This document shows positions 35,269-43,544 of a DNA stretch of 64,000 bases, piece by piece. The notes beneath the pieces are model-generated. The model searched no databases. It had not been told where the DNA came from and worked only from the letters and a program-made list of their open reading frames with translations. A program made the position numbers and the translations under genes. The DNA is from Sporomusa acidovorans (lineage in GTDB: Bacteria; Bacillota; Negativicutes; Sporomusales; Sporomusaceae), in NCBI RefSeq assembly GCF_002257695.2, contig NZ_CP155571.1; one strand, given 5' to 3'. Within the stretch, counting starts at the first letter, position 1. The number at the start of each line of letters is the position of its first letter.

Positions 35269-36150
35269 ATGGAAATTCGTCAATTAAAATACTTTCTTGC
35301 CATTGCCGAAGCCGGCCAGATTACCAAGGCAGCCGCCCGGCTGCATATTACCCAGCCGCCCTTAAGCCAGCAAATGATTCTGCTGGAAAAAGAATTGGGT
35401 GTACAGTTGATCGAAAGAACGAAAAAACATATCACGCTAACCGAATCAGGCTATATTTTACAGAATCGAGCCGAGCAGATCCTTGAACTGATTCATACCA
35501 CGATGGATGAAATCCGGGAAGCGGCCAATGGCATCAGCGGCAAACTGACAATCGGTACAATCACTTCTTCCGGTAGATCGCTCATTCCTGAATTTATTCA
35601 GAAATTCCATCAGACTTATCCCAAAATTTCCTTTGATGTACGCTTGGGAGACTCGCGCCGGATTTTGGAGTTATTAAATGCCGGTGTTATTGAAATCGGC
35701 TTAGTCCGCCTGCCTATTGATATCTCACTCTATAACTATATATCCCTGCCGCAGGAGAACATGGTGATAGTCGCCTTGCCTGACGCTATTAAATCCGAAG
35801 ATAAAGAGACGTTATCTTTTGATAAAATCAAAAACTATCCTTTATTAATTCACCGTCGCTATGAAACCATAATTTCGGATTACTGCAGTCAGGCCGGCTT
35901 TGAACCCAATGTGCTTTGTACCAGTGATGATACGACTTCCTTGCTGATTTGGGCTAAATTGGGGCTGGGGATCGCGATTGTGCCGGAAACGACCGTCAAC
36001 CTTCTCCAGGACTCGCCGCTGCTAGTCCAAAAACCAACCAGTCCCGCCATCGTAACAGTTGCCGCCGTCATCTGGCTAAAAAAACACACCTTGTCTACAG
36101 CGGCAGCCCATTTTCTCGAAATGTTCAAAGAAACCAACGCCGGTCTTTGA
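35269..36150 (+). CDS. LysR family transcriptional regulator
   Basis: 293 residues. The N-terminal winged helix is complete (RQLKYFLAIAEAGQITKAAA, then LHITQPPLSQQM), followed by a linker helix and a periplasmic-binding-like effector domain starting near residue 92 (LTIGTITSSGRSLIPEF). AAGGAG fixes the ATG at 35269. The divergent EamA transporter is the probable target, and a palindromic operator candidate is in place. The inducer is unknown. Confidence 0.93.
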   Translation: MEIRQLKYFLAIAEAGQITKAAARLHITQPPLSQQMILLEKELGVQLIERTKKHITLTESGYILQNRAEQILELIHTTMDEIREAANGISGKLTIGTITSSGRSLIPEFIQKFHQTYPKISFDVRLGDSRRILELLNAGVIEIGLVRLPIDISLYNYISLPQENMVIVALPDAIKSEDKETLSFDKIKNYPLLIHRRYETIISDYCSQAGFEPNVLCTSDDTTSLLIWAKLGLGIAIVPETTVNLLQDSPLLVQKPTSPAIVTVAAVIWLKKHTLSTAAAHFLEMFKETNAGL

Positions 36151-36159
36151 TCGCAAACG

Positions 36160-36200
36160 TTAAAGCCGCGGGCCCGATTGTAAAAGGCCTGCGGCTTTAA
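36160..36200. terminator. Terminator after the LysR gene
   Basis: TTAAAGCCGC pairs with GCGGCTTTAA, with an inner GGCC pair; symmetrical enough to act in both directions. Confidence 0.7.
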
Positions 36201-36211
36201 TCCTGGTAACA

Positions 36212-36510
36212 TTATTCCTGATATCGGGGCAATGCAAATCCATGACCGGCACAAAGCCTATCCCGCTCGGCGCGTTTGATGTCCTCCGCAATCATGATAC
36301 TGACAAGTTCCTGAAATGACATTTGTGGCTGCCAGCTAATATCTATGCCGATATTCCGGAATGCAGTCTCCACAAATTCCCGCACAGAATGTGCTTCCCC
36401 GGAGGCTACTACATAATCATCCGGTTTTTCCTGCTGCAGCATTAGCCACGTGGCCCGTACATAATCACCGGCAAATCCCCAGTCCCTGAGTGCATTTAAA
36501 TTGCCTAATA
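36212..36510 (-). pseudogene. gmd: Remnant of GDP-mannose 4,6-dehydratase (gmd)
   Basis: Minus-strand translation from about 36510 reads LGNLNALRDWGFAGDYVRA, then LQQEKPDDYVVASGEAHSV, the classic GMD region. The N-terminal two thirds with the Rossmann fold are absent; the break coincides with the edge of an R1 repeat at 36511. Near the other end, GIDISW runs straight into QPQMSFQELV, so the usual RPTEVDLLLGD segment is missing. This is a non-functional remnant, suggesting an earlier GDP-sugar locus beside the glycosyltransferase at 37030. Confidence 0.85.
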
Positions 36511-36607
36511 CTATATCTTATTGTATTCAGCCACAGGTGAAAAGTGAAAAGTACGAACTCCGCTTTTACTAACACCCTGTCCAGTAAATTTTTATTGGAC
36601 TCTATAT
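36511..36607. repeat. R1 interspersed repeat, diverged copy
   Basis: The right part TAACACCCTGTCCAG then AAATTTTTATTGGACTC matches the R1 right arm, and GTGAAAAGTGAAAAG matches the R1 interior at 26714-26727. The left arm is poorly conserved. It abuts the truncated gmd remnant. Confidence 0.6.
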
Positions 36608-36640
36608 AAACAAGTTATGTCCTCTAGCTATTAATGTTAA

Positions 36641-36667
36641 AACTGCTGACGTTGTCAGCAGTTTTTT
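36641..36667 (+). terminator. Intrinsic terminator (plus strand)
   Basis: AACTGCTGAC pairs with GTCAGCAGTT around a 3-nt loop, followed by a six-T run. No intact plus-strand gene lies directly upstream, so it may be left over from a lost gene. Confidence 0.75.
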
Positions 36668-36733
36668 CAGTGCCATGAGCCAGCCGCCACTGGCCCCGGC
36701 CCATGTATAAGTAAATTTTACCCTTTTCTACAT

Positions 36734-36850
36734 CTAGATGCTGCAGGAATCTTCGCCAATACAAGCAAATAGCAAGATAATTATGATAATCACTATACAC
36801 CAACTGTTACCGCGTCCGCCACTACCGCAACCTCCGAACCCAAAGCCCAT
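36734..36850 (-). CDS. 38-residue glycine-rich membrane peptide (YjcZ-like)
   Basis: An ORF below usual size limits: MGFGFGGCGSGGRGNSW followed by a hydrophobic stretch (IVIIIIILLFACI) and an acidic tail, GEDSCSI. AAAGGGGGG sits 5-6 nt before the ATG. The Gly-rich head plus single membrane helix resembles YjcZ/YrvJ-type small sporulation peptides of Firmicutes, but three cysteines are unusual. Its stop lies 67 bp from a terminator reading the other way. Function unknown; a sporulation role is inferred from the family resemblance only. Confidence 0.6.
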   Translation of the reverse strand: MGFGFGGCGSGGRGNSWCIVIIIIILLFACIGEDSCSI

Positions 36851-37029
36851 GTAATCCCCCCCTTTCATTTTTTGTGCTATGTTTATTAACCATTGTATCT
36901 TATGCGGTAACACATGATTTAGCTACTGTTGTATTTTCACATTAGTACGATCCACTTCTTGCACTTTTTTGCCAGAACAAACATATTATGATATCAGCAC
37001 AAGCAATACGCTGGAGGGGGATGCCCACT

Positions 37030-38106
37030 ATGACCGTAACAAACCCAACCCCCAAAGTTACTGTCATTACTGCCGTATATAACTCAGTTCCCTATCTTGC
37101 AGCCTGTTTGGACAGCCTGCTAAAACAAACCTTTACCGATTTCGAAGTTCTTATTGTTGACGACGGATCTGTTGATGGCAGTGACAGAATCTACAATCAA
37201 TACGCTTCCCATGATAACCGTATCCGTGTACTACATTTTAATAATAACCACGGTATTGGGTATTGCCGTGCGGCCTCACTCCGCAAAGCGCACGGTGAAT
37301 ATATCGCGGTTTTGGATGCCGACAATATTGCCGCACCGCATCGGCTGGAGAGACAGGTAGCCTGGCTAAATGAACACCAGAGTACGGTTTTGTTAGCCAG
37401 CTATTTCGGCATCATCAACCACTATGGCAATCTCATTGGCGCTGAAGAGTTGGCTCTGAATCAGCTAGAACTTCGCTGGCGACTCATTTTTGGTAATTGT
37501 CTTGAGCATTCTACCGTAATGTTTCGCAAACAAGCCGCACTCGCCTGCGGCGGCTATGACCCAGCTATCCGCCTCGGGGAAGACATGGATTTCTATTCCC
37601 GTCTTATCTGTCACGGCTCTGCGGAAATGATTCCCGAAAAATTATCACTTTGGCGTTCTCGTCATCAATGCCTGGCTCAGTTAGATTCACTAAATCATAA
37701 TAATACTAATTATGCTCAATTGGTAAGCCATGCAATCAGACGACATCTGGGCCTGGAAGTTTCGCTTGAGGTAGCAAGTGCCCTTTTTAACCATGGGTAT
37801 TTACCTGCACAAAACTTGTCCGTATTTACTGACGCGGTGAAACTAACGCTATTGGCCTTAGAACTCTTTAGAGAAAGCCCTTACTTTGCACCGGAATACA
37901 GTAATGACCTAGGACGGTGTACCTTTACTCAGCTAATGGAGTTACAGCAACGCAATAAGAATCAACCCTGGTGGCCCCAAGCATTCGATTTATGGGAGCG
38001 AGCTTTACAATATTTAACCCATACGAAATATAACTGGTTAGAGGATCGGGAATTAGTTTGGCAGGAACAATGGTTAAGCCAAAAAGATTTGGCGGCAGCC
38101 CTTTAA
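37030..38106 (+). CDS. GT2 family glycosyltransferase
   Basis: 358 residues. The N-terminal GT-A domain is typical of family 2: VTVITAVYNSVPYLAACLDSL, VLIVDDGSVDGSD near residue 45, and the nucleotide-sugar/metal motif LDADN near residue 97. GEDMDFYSRL near 185 is the ED motif near the catalytic base. The C-terminal ~120 residues are helical and unassigned. GGAGGGGG ends 9 nt before the ATG at 37030. It stands alone beside a gmd remnant, suggesting it survives from a decayed polysaccharide or glycoprotein cluster. Confidence 0.88.
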   Translation: MTVTNPTPKVTVITAVYNSVPYLAACLDSLLKQTFTDFEVLIVDDGSVDGSDRIYNQYASHDNRIRVLHFNNNHGIGYCRAASLRKAHGEYIAVLDADNIAAPHRLERQVAWLNEHQSTVLLASYFGIINHYGNLIGAEELALNQLELRWRLIFGNCLEHSTVMFRKQAALACGGYDPAIRLGEDMDFYSRLICHGSAEMIPEKLSLWRSRHQCLAQLDSLNHNNTNYAQLVSHAIRRHLGLEVSLEVASALFNHGYLPAQNLSVFTDAVKLTLLALELFRESPYFAPEYSNDLGRCTFTQLMELQQRNKNQPWWPQAFDLWERALQYLTHTKYNWLEDRELVWQEQWLSQKDLAAAL

Positions 38107-38136
38107 GCTGCTCTATATAGGACTGAGTTGACGGAG

Positions 38137-38263
38137 TGATCATTTCTGTAACCCATTGGTATTGGCTTTGAGTAAATATCATCTTGAAGAGTATAACCGG
38201 ATCAACTGGTGGACGGGCATTATTATCCCACACACTTAAGATATTGTTGCGGGAACTTTGCAA
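38137..38263 (-). pseudogene. Transposase remnant (IS1182/IS5-like N-terminus)
   Basis: Minus-strand translation includes DNNARPPVDPVILFKMIFTQ, which matches the conserved N-terminal segment of IS1182/IS5-type transposases (usually GRPxIDPVxLFK). It stops matching after about 45 residues and then runs antisense through the glycosyltransferase. No terminal repeats or catalytic domain remain. Confidence 0.6.
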
Positions 38264-38314
38264 ATGAAATCGTTTGCCATTATACTAACAGGGTTAATTT
38301 TACTGATATAGAAT

Positions 38315-38352
38315 AATCAAGGCCCGGACTTTTCGAAGTCCGGGCCTTGATT
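38315..38352. terminator. Perfect 17-bp hairpin
   Basis: AATCAAGGCCCGGACTT and its exact complement flank a TTCG tetraloop-like centre. It is 50 bp from the symporter gene end and may stop transcription in either direction. Confidence 0.7.
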
Positions 38353-38368
38353 ATATACAAAAAAAATA

Positions 38369-38398
38369 ACTGCCGCACTCATTTCTTGGCGCGGCAGT
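38369..38398 (-). terminator. Terminator after the symporter gene
   Basis: ACTGCCGC pairs with GCGGCAGT; on the minus strand it is followed by TTATTTTTTTT, 11 bp past the stop codon. Confidence 0.85.
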
Positions 38399-38408
38399 CT
38401 TTTACGCG

Positions 38409-39671
38409 TTACTCTTCGTAACTTTGGGCATAAGCCACTTGCAGTGACTCATCAGGAAGTTCCTTTTCCCACCGGGCGACAACAACGGAAGCCACACAGT
38501 TGCCACAAACATTACAGGCGGTACGGGCCATATCAAGTACCCGGTCTACACCGAGGATGATGGCGACTCCTTCCACAGGCAGGCCAAAAGCAGCCGCCGT
38601 ACCGGCAATAACAATCAGTGAAGCTCCAGGTACTGCCGCGATACCCTTCGTAGACAGCATCAGCGTAATCAGCATGATAATTTGTGTCTCCAGCGGGAAG
38701 GGAATACCATAGACTTGGGAAATAAACACAACAGCCAGAGCACTGTATAACGTAGAGCCATCCAGATTAAAGGTATAACCCAAAGGCAATACAAAGGTTA
38801 CGATATGCTTTGGTACACCAAATTTCTCCAACTTTTCCATAGCAATTGGCAAAGCAGCTTCACTGGCGGCAGTCGAAAATGCCAGGATAAGTGGCTCTTT
38901 TAGTGCCCGCAGAACATGGAAAAAGTTAACCCGCACAACAAGCGAAGCCCCCACAAGAACAATGGCGAGAAAGAGAATTAAAGCAAGATATAGCGAAAGA
39001 ATCAGTTTGCCTAATGGCAGTAGCATTCCTAATCCATAGGTACCAACGGTATAGGCAATCGATCCAAAAATACCGATAGGTGCCAGCATCATAACATAAT
39101 GAGTAAACTTAAACATAATTTCCGCTACGCTAATGGCAAGGTCAATAACCGGACGCCCTTTGCTGCCGATCGCAGCAGCGGCTACGCCAAAGAAAACAGA
39201 GAAAGTGATGATTTGCAGCATATCCTGGCGGGCCATTGCATCAACCACGTTGGTCGGAACAAGATTAATGATCATCGCCATATGGTCGATAGTTTTCTTA
39301 GCCGCATCGGCAGCAGCACCGCCGGCTCCGCCGCTAATTGTCACACCCACACCGGGCTGCAGAACGTTTACCACAAATAAGCCGACGATCAGCGCAAACG
39401 TTGTAGCAATCTCAAACCAGATAATCGATTTGGCACCAAGGCGACCCAGTTTTTTAAAGTCACCGGTACCGGCAATTCCCATAATTAATGAGCTAAATAC
39501 CAAAGGAACAACAATCATTTTGATCATACGGATAAATACATCACCGACAGGCTTGAGTGCTTTCCCGTATTCAGGGAATAAATAGCCAAAAATAATACCT
39601 AAAATAAGTCCCAGAAAAATCTGGGTGGAAAGCCCGATCCCTTTTTTCGGCTTAATTGTACTTTGTGACAT
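38409..39671 (-). CDS. Dicarboxylate/amino acid:cation symporter (DAACS family)
   Basis: A 420-residue GltP/DctA-type secondary carrier with eight membrane helices and two re-entrant loops. Family motifs include ITFSVFFGVAAAAIG, AFSTAASEAALPIAMEKLE (serine-rich hairpin 1), TFNLDGSTLY (the NMDGT-like motif, here NLDGS) and DRVLDMARTACNVCGN near the C-terminus. It imports C4-dicarboxylates or glutamate/aspartate with Na+ or H+. GGAGG lies 8 nt before the ATG. The glnK-glnL two-component system lies directly upstream on the same strand and likely controls it. Confidence 0.93.
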   Translation of the reverse strand: MSQSTIKPKKGIGLSTQIFLGLILGIIFGYLFPEYGKALKPVGDVFIRMIKMIVVPLVFSSLIMGIAGTGDFKKLGRLGAKSIIWFEIATTFALIVGLFVVNVLQPGVGVTISGGAGGAAADAAKKTIDHMAMIINLVPTNVVDAMARQDMLQIITFSVFFGVAAAAIGSKGRPVIDLAISVAEIMFKFTHYVMMLAPIGIFGSIAYTVGTYGLGMLLPLGKLILSLYLALILFLAIVLVGASLVVRVNFFHVLRALKEPLILAFSTAASEAALPIAMEKLEKFGVPKHIVTFVLPLGYTFNLDGSTLYSALAVVFISQVYGIPFPLETQIIMLITLMLSTKGIAAVPGASLIVIAGTAAAFGLPVEGVAIILGVDRVLDMARTACNVCGNCVASVVVARWEKELPDESLQVAYAQSYEE

Positions 39672-39820
39672 ACTTGTTACCTCCTTCTTGCGTTCTTATA
39701 TTGAGCAATCTTTCTGAATATAATGTAAATGACTCTCTATAAAAAACTACAAAAAAAGACGTAAAATCTCATTTCCGGTAAACAAGTATACAAAATCCAA
39801 AATCTTGTAAGCGAGGATTT

Positions 39821-40681
39821 TTACATAGTCGCTAAAAATAATAGTCCCTCGAGAAATTTTTTAATATTGATTTTACCGTGATAAGAGCTTTTTCCCTGAA
39901 TAGCCGCCATTTCCTGGCGAATTTCCTTAAAATCGAACAAGGCGCCGCTATACATTTCGAATTTGTCGTTGTGATAGTCGTCAATCCCCATATTGGCTAC
40001 GTTCTGCAGCGCTTTGGTAATAGTGCGGCGCACCCGCTGCTCAATGGTTTTGACATCAAGTTCTGTCGATAAGGATAATTCCTGATACAGTTCGTGCAGT
40101 TGATAGGCCTGGTCCTGTTCATTCTGCAAGCGCTCGTCAACTAACTGTACCAACTGGTGAATGTTTTTGGCCCCAGCCTCGCCGATGATGCCCAGCTCCG
40201 AAAATATCCGGTTGATCCGGTTGCGTTTCGCATTGTCGTCCTGTTCGGCAGGCAAAGAACTGGGACTCACATAGCGGGCGGTTGTTTGCGAAATTAGCGA
40301 CATGACCTCCCGGAGGCGCCGGCTTTCTTCCACTTTGCGAATAACCGATGTAATTTCCAATACATTGATTGGCTTATGGATATAGAAATCAATTCCGGTT
40401 TGATACGCTTTCGTAATCATTGGCTGGCTGGTACTTTCAGAAATCATAATAAAGGACGTTTCCAGCCCGCTCTCCTTAAGCTTTTTAATCAGCTCCACGC
40501 CATCCTGCCCTGGCAGCAACAAATCAATGAGCGCCACATCCGGCGCATATTCGGTAATAATGGCTTCAGCTTTTAGCCCGTCGCCGCATTCGGCCACAAT
40601 TGTCCCTAATTTATATTTGTCAATAATGTTGCCGACAATTTTTCGGACACTTACATCGTCTTCAATAATGACAAACCGCAT
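39821..40681 (-). CDS. glnL: Response regulator, GlnL/YcbB family
   Basis: 286 residues. The receiver domain (residues 1-120) has the acidic pocket EDD (8-10), phospho-acceptor D in VALIDLLLPGQDGV near 53, and the lysine in YIHKPINV near 103. The C-terminal YcbB domain (from about 155; NRIFSELGIIGEAGAKNI, later DYHNDKFEMYSGALFDF) is the DNA-binding output of B. subtilis GlnL. In Bacillus, GlnKL responds to glutamine and activates glutaminase and transporter genes. The neighbouring symporter is the probable target here. GGGGGAGC precedes the ATG. Confidence 0.9.
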   Translation of the reverse strand: MRFVIIEDDVSVRKIVGNIIDKYKLGTIVAECGDGLKAEAIITEYAPDVALIDLLLPGQDGVELIKKLKESGLETSFIMISESTSQPMITKAYQTGIDFYIHKPINVLEITSVIRKVEESRRLREVMSLISQTTARYVSPSSLPAEQDDNAKRNRINRIFSELGIIGEAGAKNIHQLVQLVDERLQNEQDQAYQLHELYQELSLSTELDVKTIEQRVRRTITKALQNVANMGIDDYHNDKFEMYSGALFDFKEIRQEMAAIQGKSSYHGKINIKKFLEGLLFLATM

Positions 40682-40713
40682 TTTTGCTCCCCCTATACCT
40701 TACAGCCAAGATT

Positions 40714-40763
40714 TATATACAACGTGCTAAGATTTTTGCAGGCGGGTGGTGTGTTGGCAAATA
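40714..40763. repeat. R2 interspersed repeat, copy A
   Basis: TATATACAACGTGCTAAGA then TTTTTGCAGGCGGGTGGTGT then GTTGGCAAA. The same block recurs at 46207 and 59213. It fills the spacer between the glnK stop and the glnL start. Confidence 0.75.
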
Positions 40764-40767
40764 CCAA

Positions 40768-42027
40768 CTATTCCATTTTTCTCAGATTGGTTAACGGTAA
40801 AGACACGGTAAAAATGGTTTTACCCGGTTTGGACGTAACTATAATCTGTCCACCAAGAGACTCTGTCAAATGTTTCACATGACTTAGCCCGAGGCCGGTA
40901 GACATTTGCCCGGTTACTTCCGAAAATTTGGTTGAATAACCAGGAGCAAAAATCAATTCGGTTTCTGCGGGAGGGATTCCCGGACCATTGTCGGCAACAA
41001 CCAGGACTAATCTGCCGCTATTCCACTGTCCGGTTACCGCAATAACGCCTGCCGCCTGGATAGCCTCAACGGCATTGGTAATCAGGTTGTTCAAGATGGA
41101 AACAATAGCGTAATATTGGTCGGTAACCAGTTCGCCCCGATAGTCGAAGGTAATGGTTACAGGCTTGTCCAAGCCGTTAATATACCGTCTGGTATTTTGT
41201 TCGACAATCTGAAAAAACTCGGACAAAGGCAACCCCTCTTCACAAACGGCGATATCCAGTATCTCTTCAATTCCCCGGGTCACACGGTAATAATCTTTTT
41301 TAACCTCGTGAATATCACGGGCAATCGCCAGAGCTCTGGCTGCCGGCGAATCGGCCTTGGCTAATTCACCGGGATAAGCGGCATTAAGACTCTGGTACAG
41401 TGTATAACCCTTCTCCATAACTAACTCAATATCATTAGAGGACTTTTTCAAGTAAAATAGCTCCGCCTTCAGCTTGGCAATAATAAAGATCAATTCCGCA
41501 TAGCGGGCAGCATGATCCTCGGCTAAAACAAAGTCGCGATAGCGTTTTAACGAGTAATAGCCAATCACTGTTAATAGGGAACGGCCAACACCTACGGCCA
41601 CTATTTCCGTAAATATAGTCTCCAGGGTGCGGCCAACTACCTCCCGCCGGATGATCAGTTCCACACAATTGCTGGCAATATCACAAAGACTTAAAAGCAG
41701 GATGAGCGCCGGAATATTGCCGGTATAATTGCGCACCTTCAGCAATCTGAACAACAGGCCGTATCCGAGGTAATAGCCGAAAGCCGGCAAGTTATGCATA
41801 AAGGCGCTTAGCAGACTCTCATCGACAAACGGATATTTCAGCGTTGTGCGCAGCAAAAGCGTGAGGGCGCCGGATAAAACCGCAATGCGCAAAGCCGGCA
41901 GGCGCTGAAAATATAGTAACAGGGTAGCTAAAACAACCACACCTAGTGTAAAACGGAAATAGTCGTCAAAAGGATACGTAAAAATTAACCCGGTTATACT
42001 CACCAATAAAATGACATGAGGGATCAT
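40768..42027 (-). CDS. glnK: Sensor histidine kinase, GlnK/YcbA-like
   Basis: 419 residues: about six hydrophobic helices in residues 1-180, a coiled region, a phospho-acceptor helix with IARDIHEVKKDY (H near residue 247), and a GHKL ATPase with N-box NLITNAVEAI, G1 box VADNGPGIP and G2 box STGLGLSHVKHL. Paired with the YcbB-type regulator downstream. The membrane sensor resembles other YcbA-type 5TM sensors rather than a periplasmic ligand domain. No strong ribosome binding site precedes the ATG at 42027, so the start is less certain. Confidence 0.88.
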   Translation of the reverse strand: MIPHVILLVSITGLIFTYPFDDYFRFTLGVVVLATLLLYFQRLPALRIAVLSGALTLLLRTTLKYPFVDESLLSAFMHNLPAFGYYLGYGLLFRLLKVRNYTGNIPALILLLSLCDIASNCVELIIRREVVGRTLETIFTEIVAVGVGRSLLTVIGYYSLKRYRDFVLAEDHAARYAELIFIIAKLKAELFYLKKSSNDIELVMEKGYTLYQSLNAAYPGELAKADSPAARALAIARDIHEVKKDYYRVTRGIEEILDIAVCEEGLPLSEFFQIVEQNTRRYINGLDKPVTITFDYRGELVTDQYYAIVSILNNLITNAVEAIQAAGVIAVTGQWNSGRLVLVVADNGPGIPPAETELIFAPGYSTKFSEVTGQMSTGLGLSHVKHLTESLGGQIIVTSKPGKTIFTVSLPLTNLRKME

Positions 42028-42134
42028 AAGATCGGATACCCGCCCAGCCTATTCTGGCAGATATTGATAAAAGCAGCCAGCACTCTCGCCGTCCCCCCCA
42101 AATGACATAAATTCATAGCACTACCCCTGCTCTA

Positions 42135-43148
42135 TTAAAGTTCTATTTTCCCCTCTAATCCGGGAGTAATTACTTTTTTTCCGTCTGTCGTAATAAAGAT
42201 GGCCTCCGTCCCCGGATACTGTTTCAATAACTGCATTCCCTTTTCAATTCCCAGTACAAACATGGCCGTACTTAGTATATCCACATTGTTATCCGCTTTC
42301 GCGACAATGGTAATGCTGGCAATCTCCCGCGGCTGATAGCCGGTGTGCGGGTCAATAATATGTGAATACCGGACGCCGTCTTTCATAAAAAATCGCTGAT
42401 AATCGCCTGATGTCTCCAGCACATCCCAATCAGTCATTGACAGCTTGGCCGCAATTCCTTCAGAATCACGCGGGTCCTGCACACCAATGCGCCAGGGCTG
42501 GCCGTCCGGGCGTTTACCGATAACCCGAACATCGCCGCCGGCATTAACCAAAGCAGATTTAATCCCCTTAGCCTTTAAGACGTCAATTGCCTTACGGTTG
42601 GCATACGCTTTGGCTACTGCCCCCAGATCAATGCGCATACCCGCTTTCGGCAAAAATACCGTATTGTCGGTGTCATTGATCTCAACCAGTCGGTAATCAA
42701 CCAAAGGCAGCAGCGCCTTAATGTCGGCATCGCTAGGTATAAATTCCCCCTTATGCCCTACTCCCCATAGCTCGGTGAGCGCGCCAACAGTAACATCAAG
42801 CGCCCCGTTTAGTTGCTCCGACCGGCTGCGAGCCATTTTAAGCATGGCAATGACATCTGAATCGACTTGCACTTTTTCTTTGCCAGCTGCCTGATTAATC
42901 TTTGAAATCTGACTATTCTCATCAAACCGGTTTGTCAAGTTATTAATCCGTTCAAACTCGGCAAAGGCGGCCTTAACGGCAGATTCGGAATTATTGCCAT
43001 ATGCCGTTATTTCAATAATGGTATCCATCATAAACTGTGTTTCTTTATACGGTTTGGCGGCAAATAGGTATTCCATTGAGCAGCCTGCTTGCATAATAAG
43101 CAAACAAATAAGTAATGCACTTGTCATTACGCGACCTAAAGTGTTCAT
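42135..43148 (-). CDS. apbE: FAD:protein FMN transferase (ApbE), lipoprotein
   Basis: About 337 residues. A lipoprotein signal (LLICLLIMQAGC) leads into ApbE motifs: FMMDTIIEITAYG, KINQAAGKEKVQVD, LDVTVGALTELWGVGHKG near residue 115, RIDLGAVAKAYAN near 175, VNAGGDVRVIGKRPDGQPW and the HIIDPHTGYQP motif near 272. It attaches FMN to threonine in flavoproteins such as Rnf or Nqr subunits outside the membrane. The ATG at 43148 lies 12 nt after GGAGG; a more upstream ATG is too close to the same site. Confidence 0.93.
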   Translation of the reverse strand: MNTLGRVMTSALLICLLIMQAGCSMEYLFAAKPYKETQFMMDTIIEITAYGNNSESAVKAAFAEFERINNLTNRFDENSQISKINQAAGKEKVQVDSDVIAMLKMARSRSEQLNGALDVTVGALTELWGVGHKGEFIPSDADIKALLPLVDYRLVEINDTDNTVFLPKAGMRIDLGAVAKAYANRKAIDVLKAKGIKSALVNAGGDVRVIGKRPDGQPWRIGVQDPRDSEGIAAKLSMTDWDVLETSGDYQRFFMKDGVRYSHIIDPHTGYQPREIASITIVAKADNNVDILSTAMFVLGIEKGMQLLKQYPGTEAIFITTDGKKVITPGLEGKIEL

Positions 43149-43346
43149 AAATGGCAACAGCCTCCGGCACATAATATATACTATCGCTTAATACCACTAT
43201 TCATTATATCATTGAATTGCGCAACAGGAAGTACCTTGCTAAAACATCCTATAAAAATTTAAAATTATTTACCAACTTTGCAGGAATAGCAAAAATTATA
43301 GCGAATGATTCTTAAATATATGAAAATATTCACAAGATAGTGTATC

Positions 43347-43481
43347 ATGAAGATACATGGTTCTGAAGAACCGGTGAATTTTCTCAGACAATTTTACACC
43401 GATGAACAAGGCTACGAAAGTCTTCCTGTCAGCAATGACCAGGGTTTCTTTGTAGTCTTTTTTTATCCAGTTAACCGGTAA
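43347..43481 (+). CDS. Possible 44-residue protein upstream of cbiM
   Basis: A small open frame (MKIHGSEEPVNFLRQFYTDE, ending VVFFYPVNR) whose composition looks protein-like, with acidic, aromatic and hydrophobic residues well mixed. No good ribosome binding site is seen before the ATG, and no family is recognised. It lies 64 bp before cbiM on the same strand. It may be a leader peptide, a gene fragment, or chance. Confidence 0.3.
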   Translation: MKIHGSEEPVNFLRQFYTDEQGYESLPVSNDQGFFVVFFYPVNR

Positions 43482-43544
43482 TTTGTCTGGATAACGCCTG
43501 TATACCTCTTTCATTAGTCTTAAAAATTAAGGAGTGGTTACATC

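Noticed and set aside
37925..38137. Extension of the transposase remnant through the glycosyltransferase end
   Set aside because: Beyond about 45 residues the frame is only the antisense of the glycosyltransferase gene and matches no transposase.
43173..43544. Cobalamin or NiCo riboswitch before cbiM
   Set aside because: No B12 box or GCCACTG-like element and no NiCo signature repeats were found.
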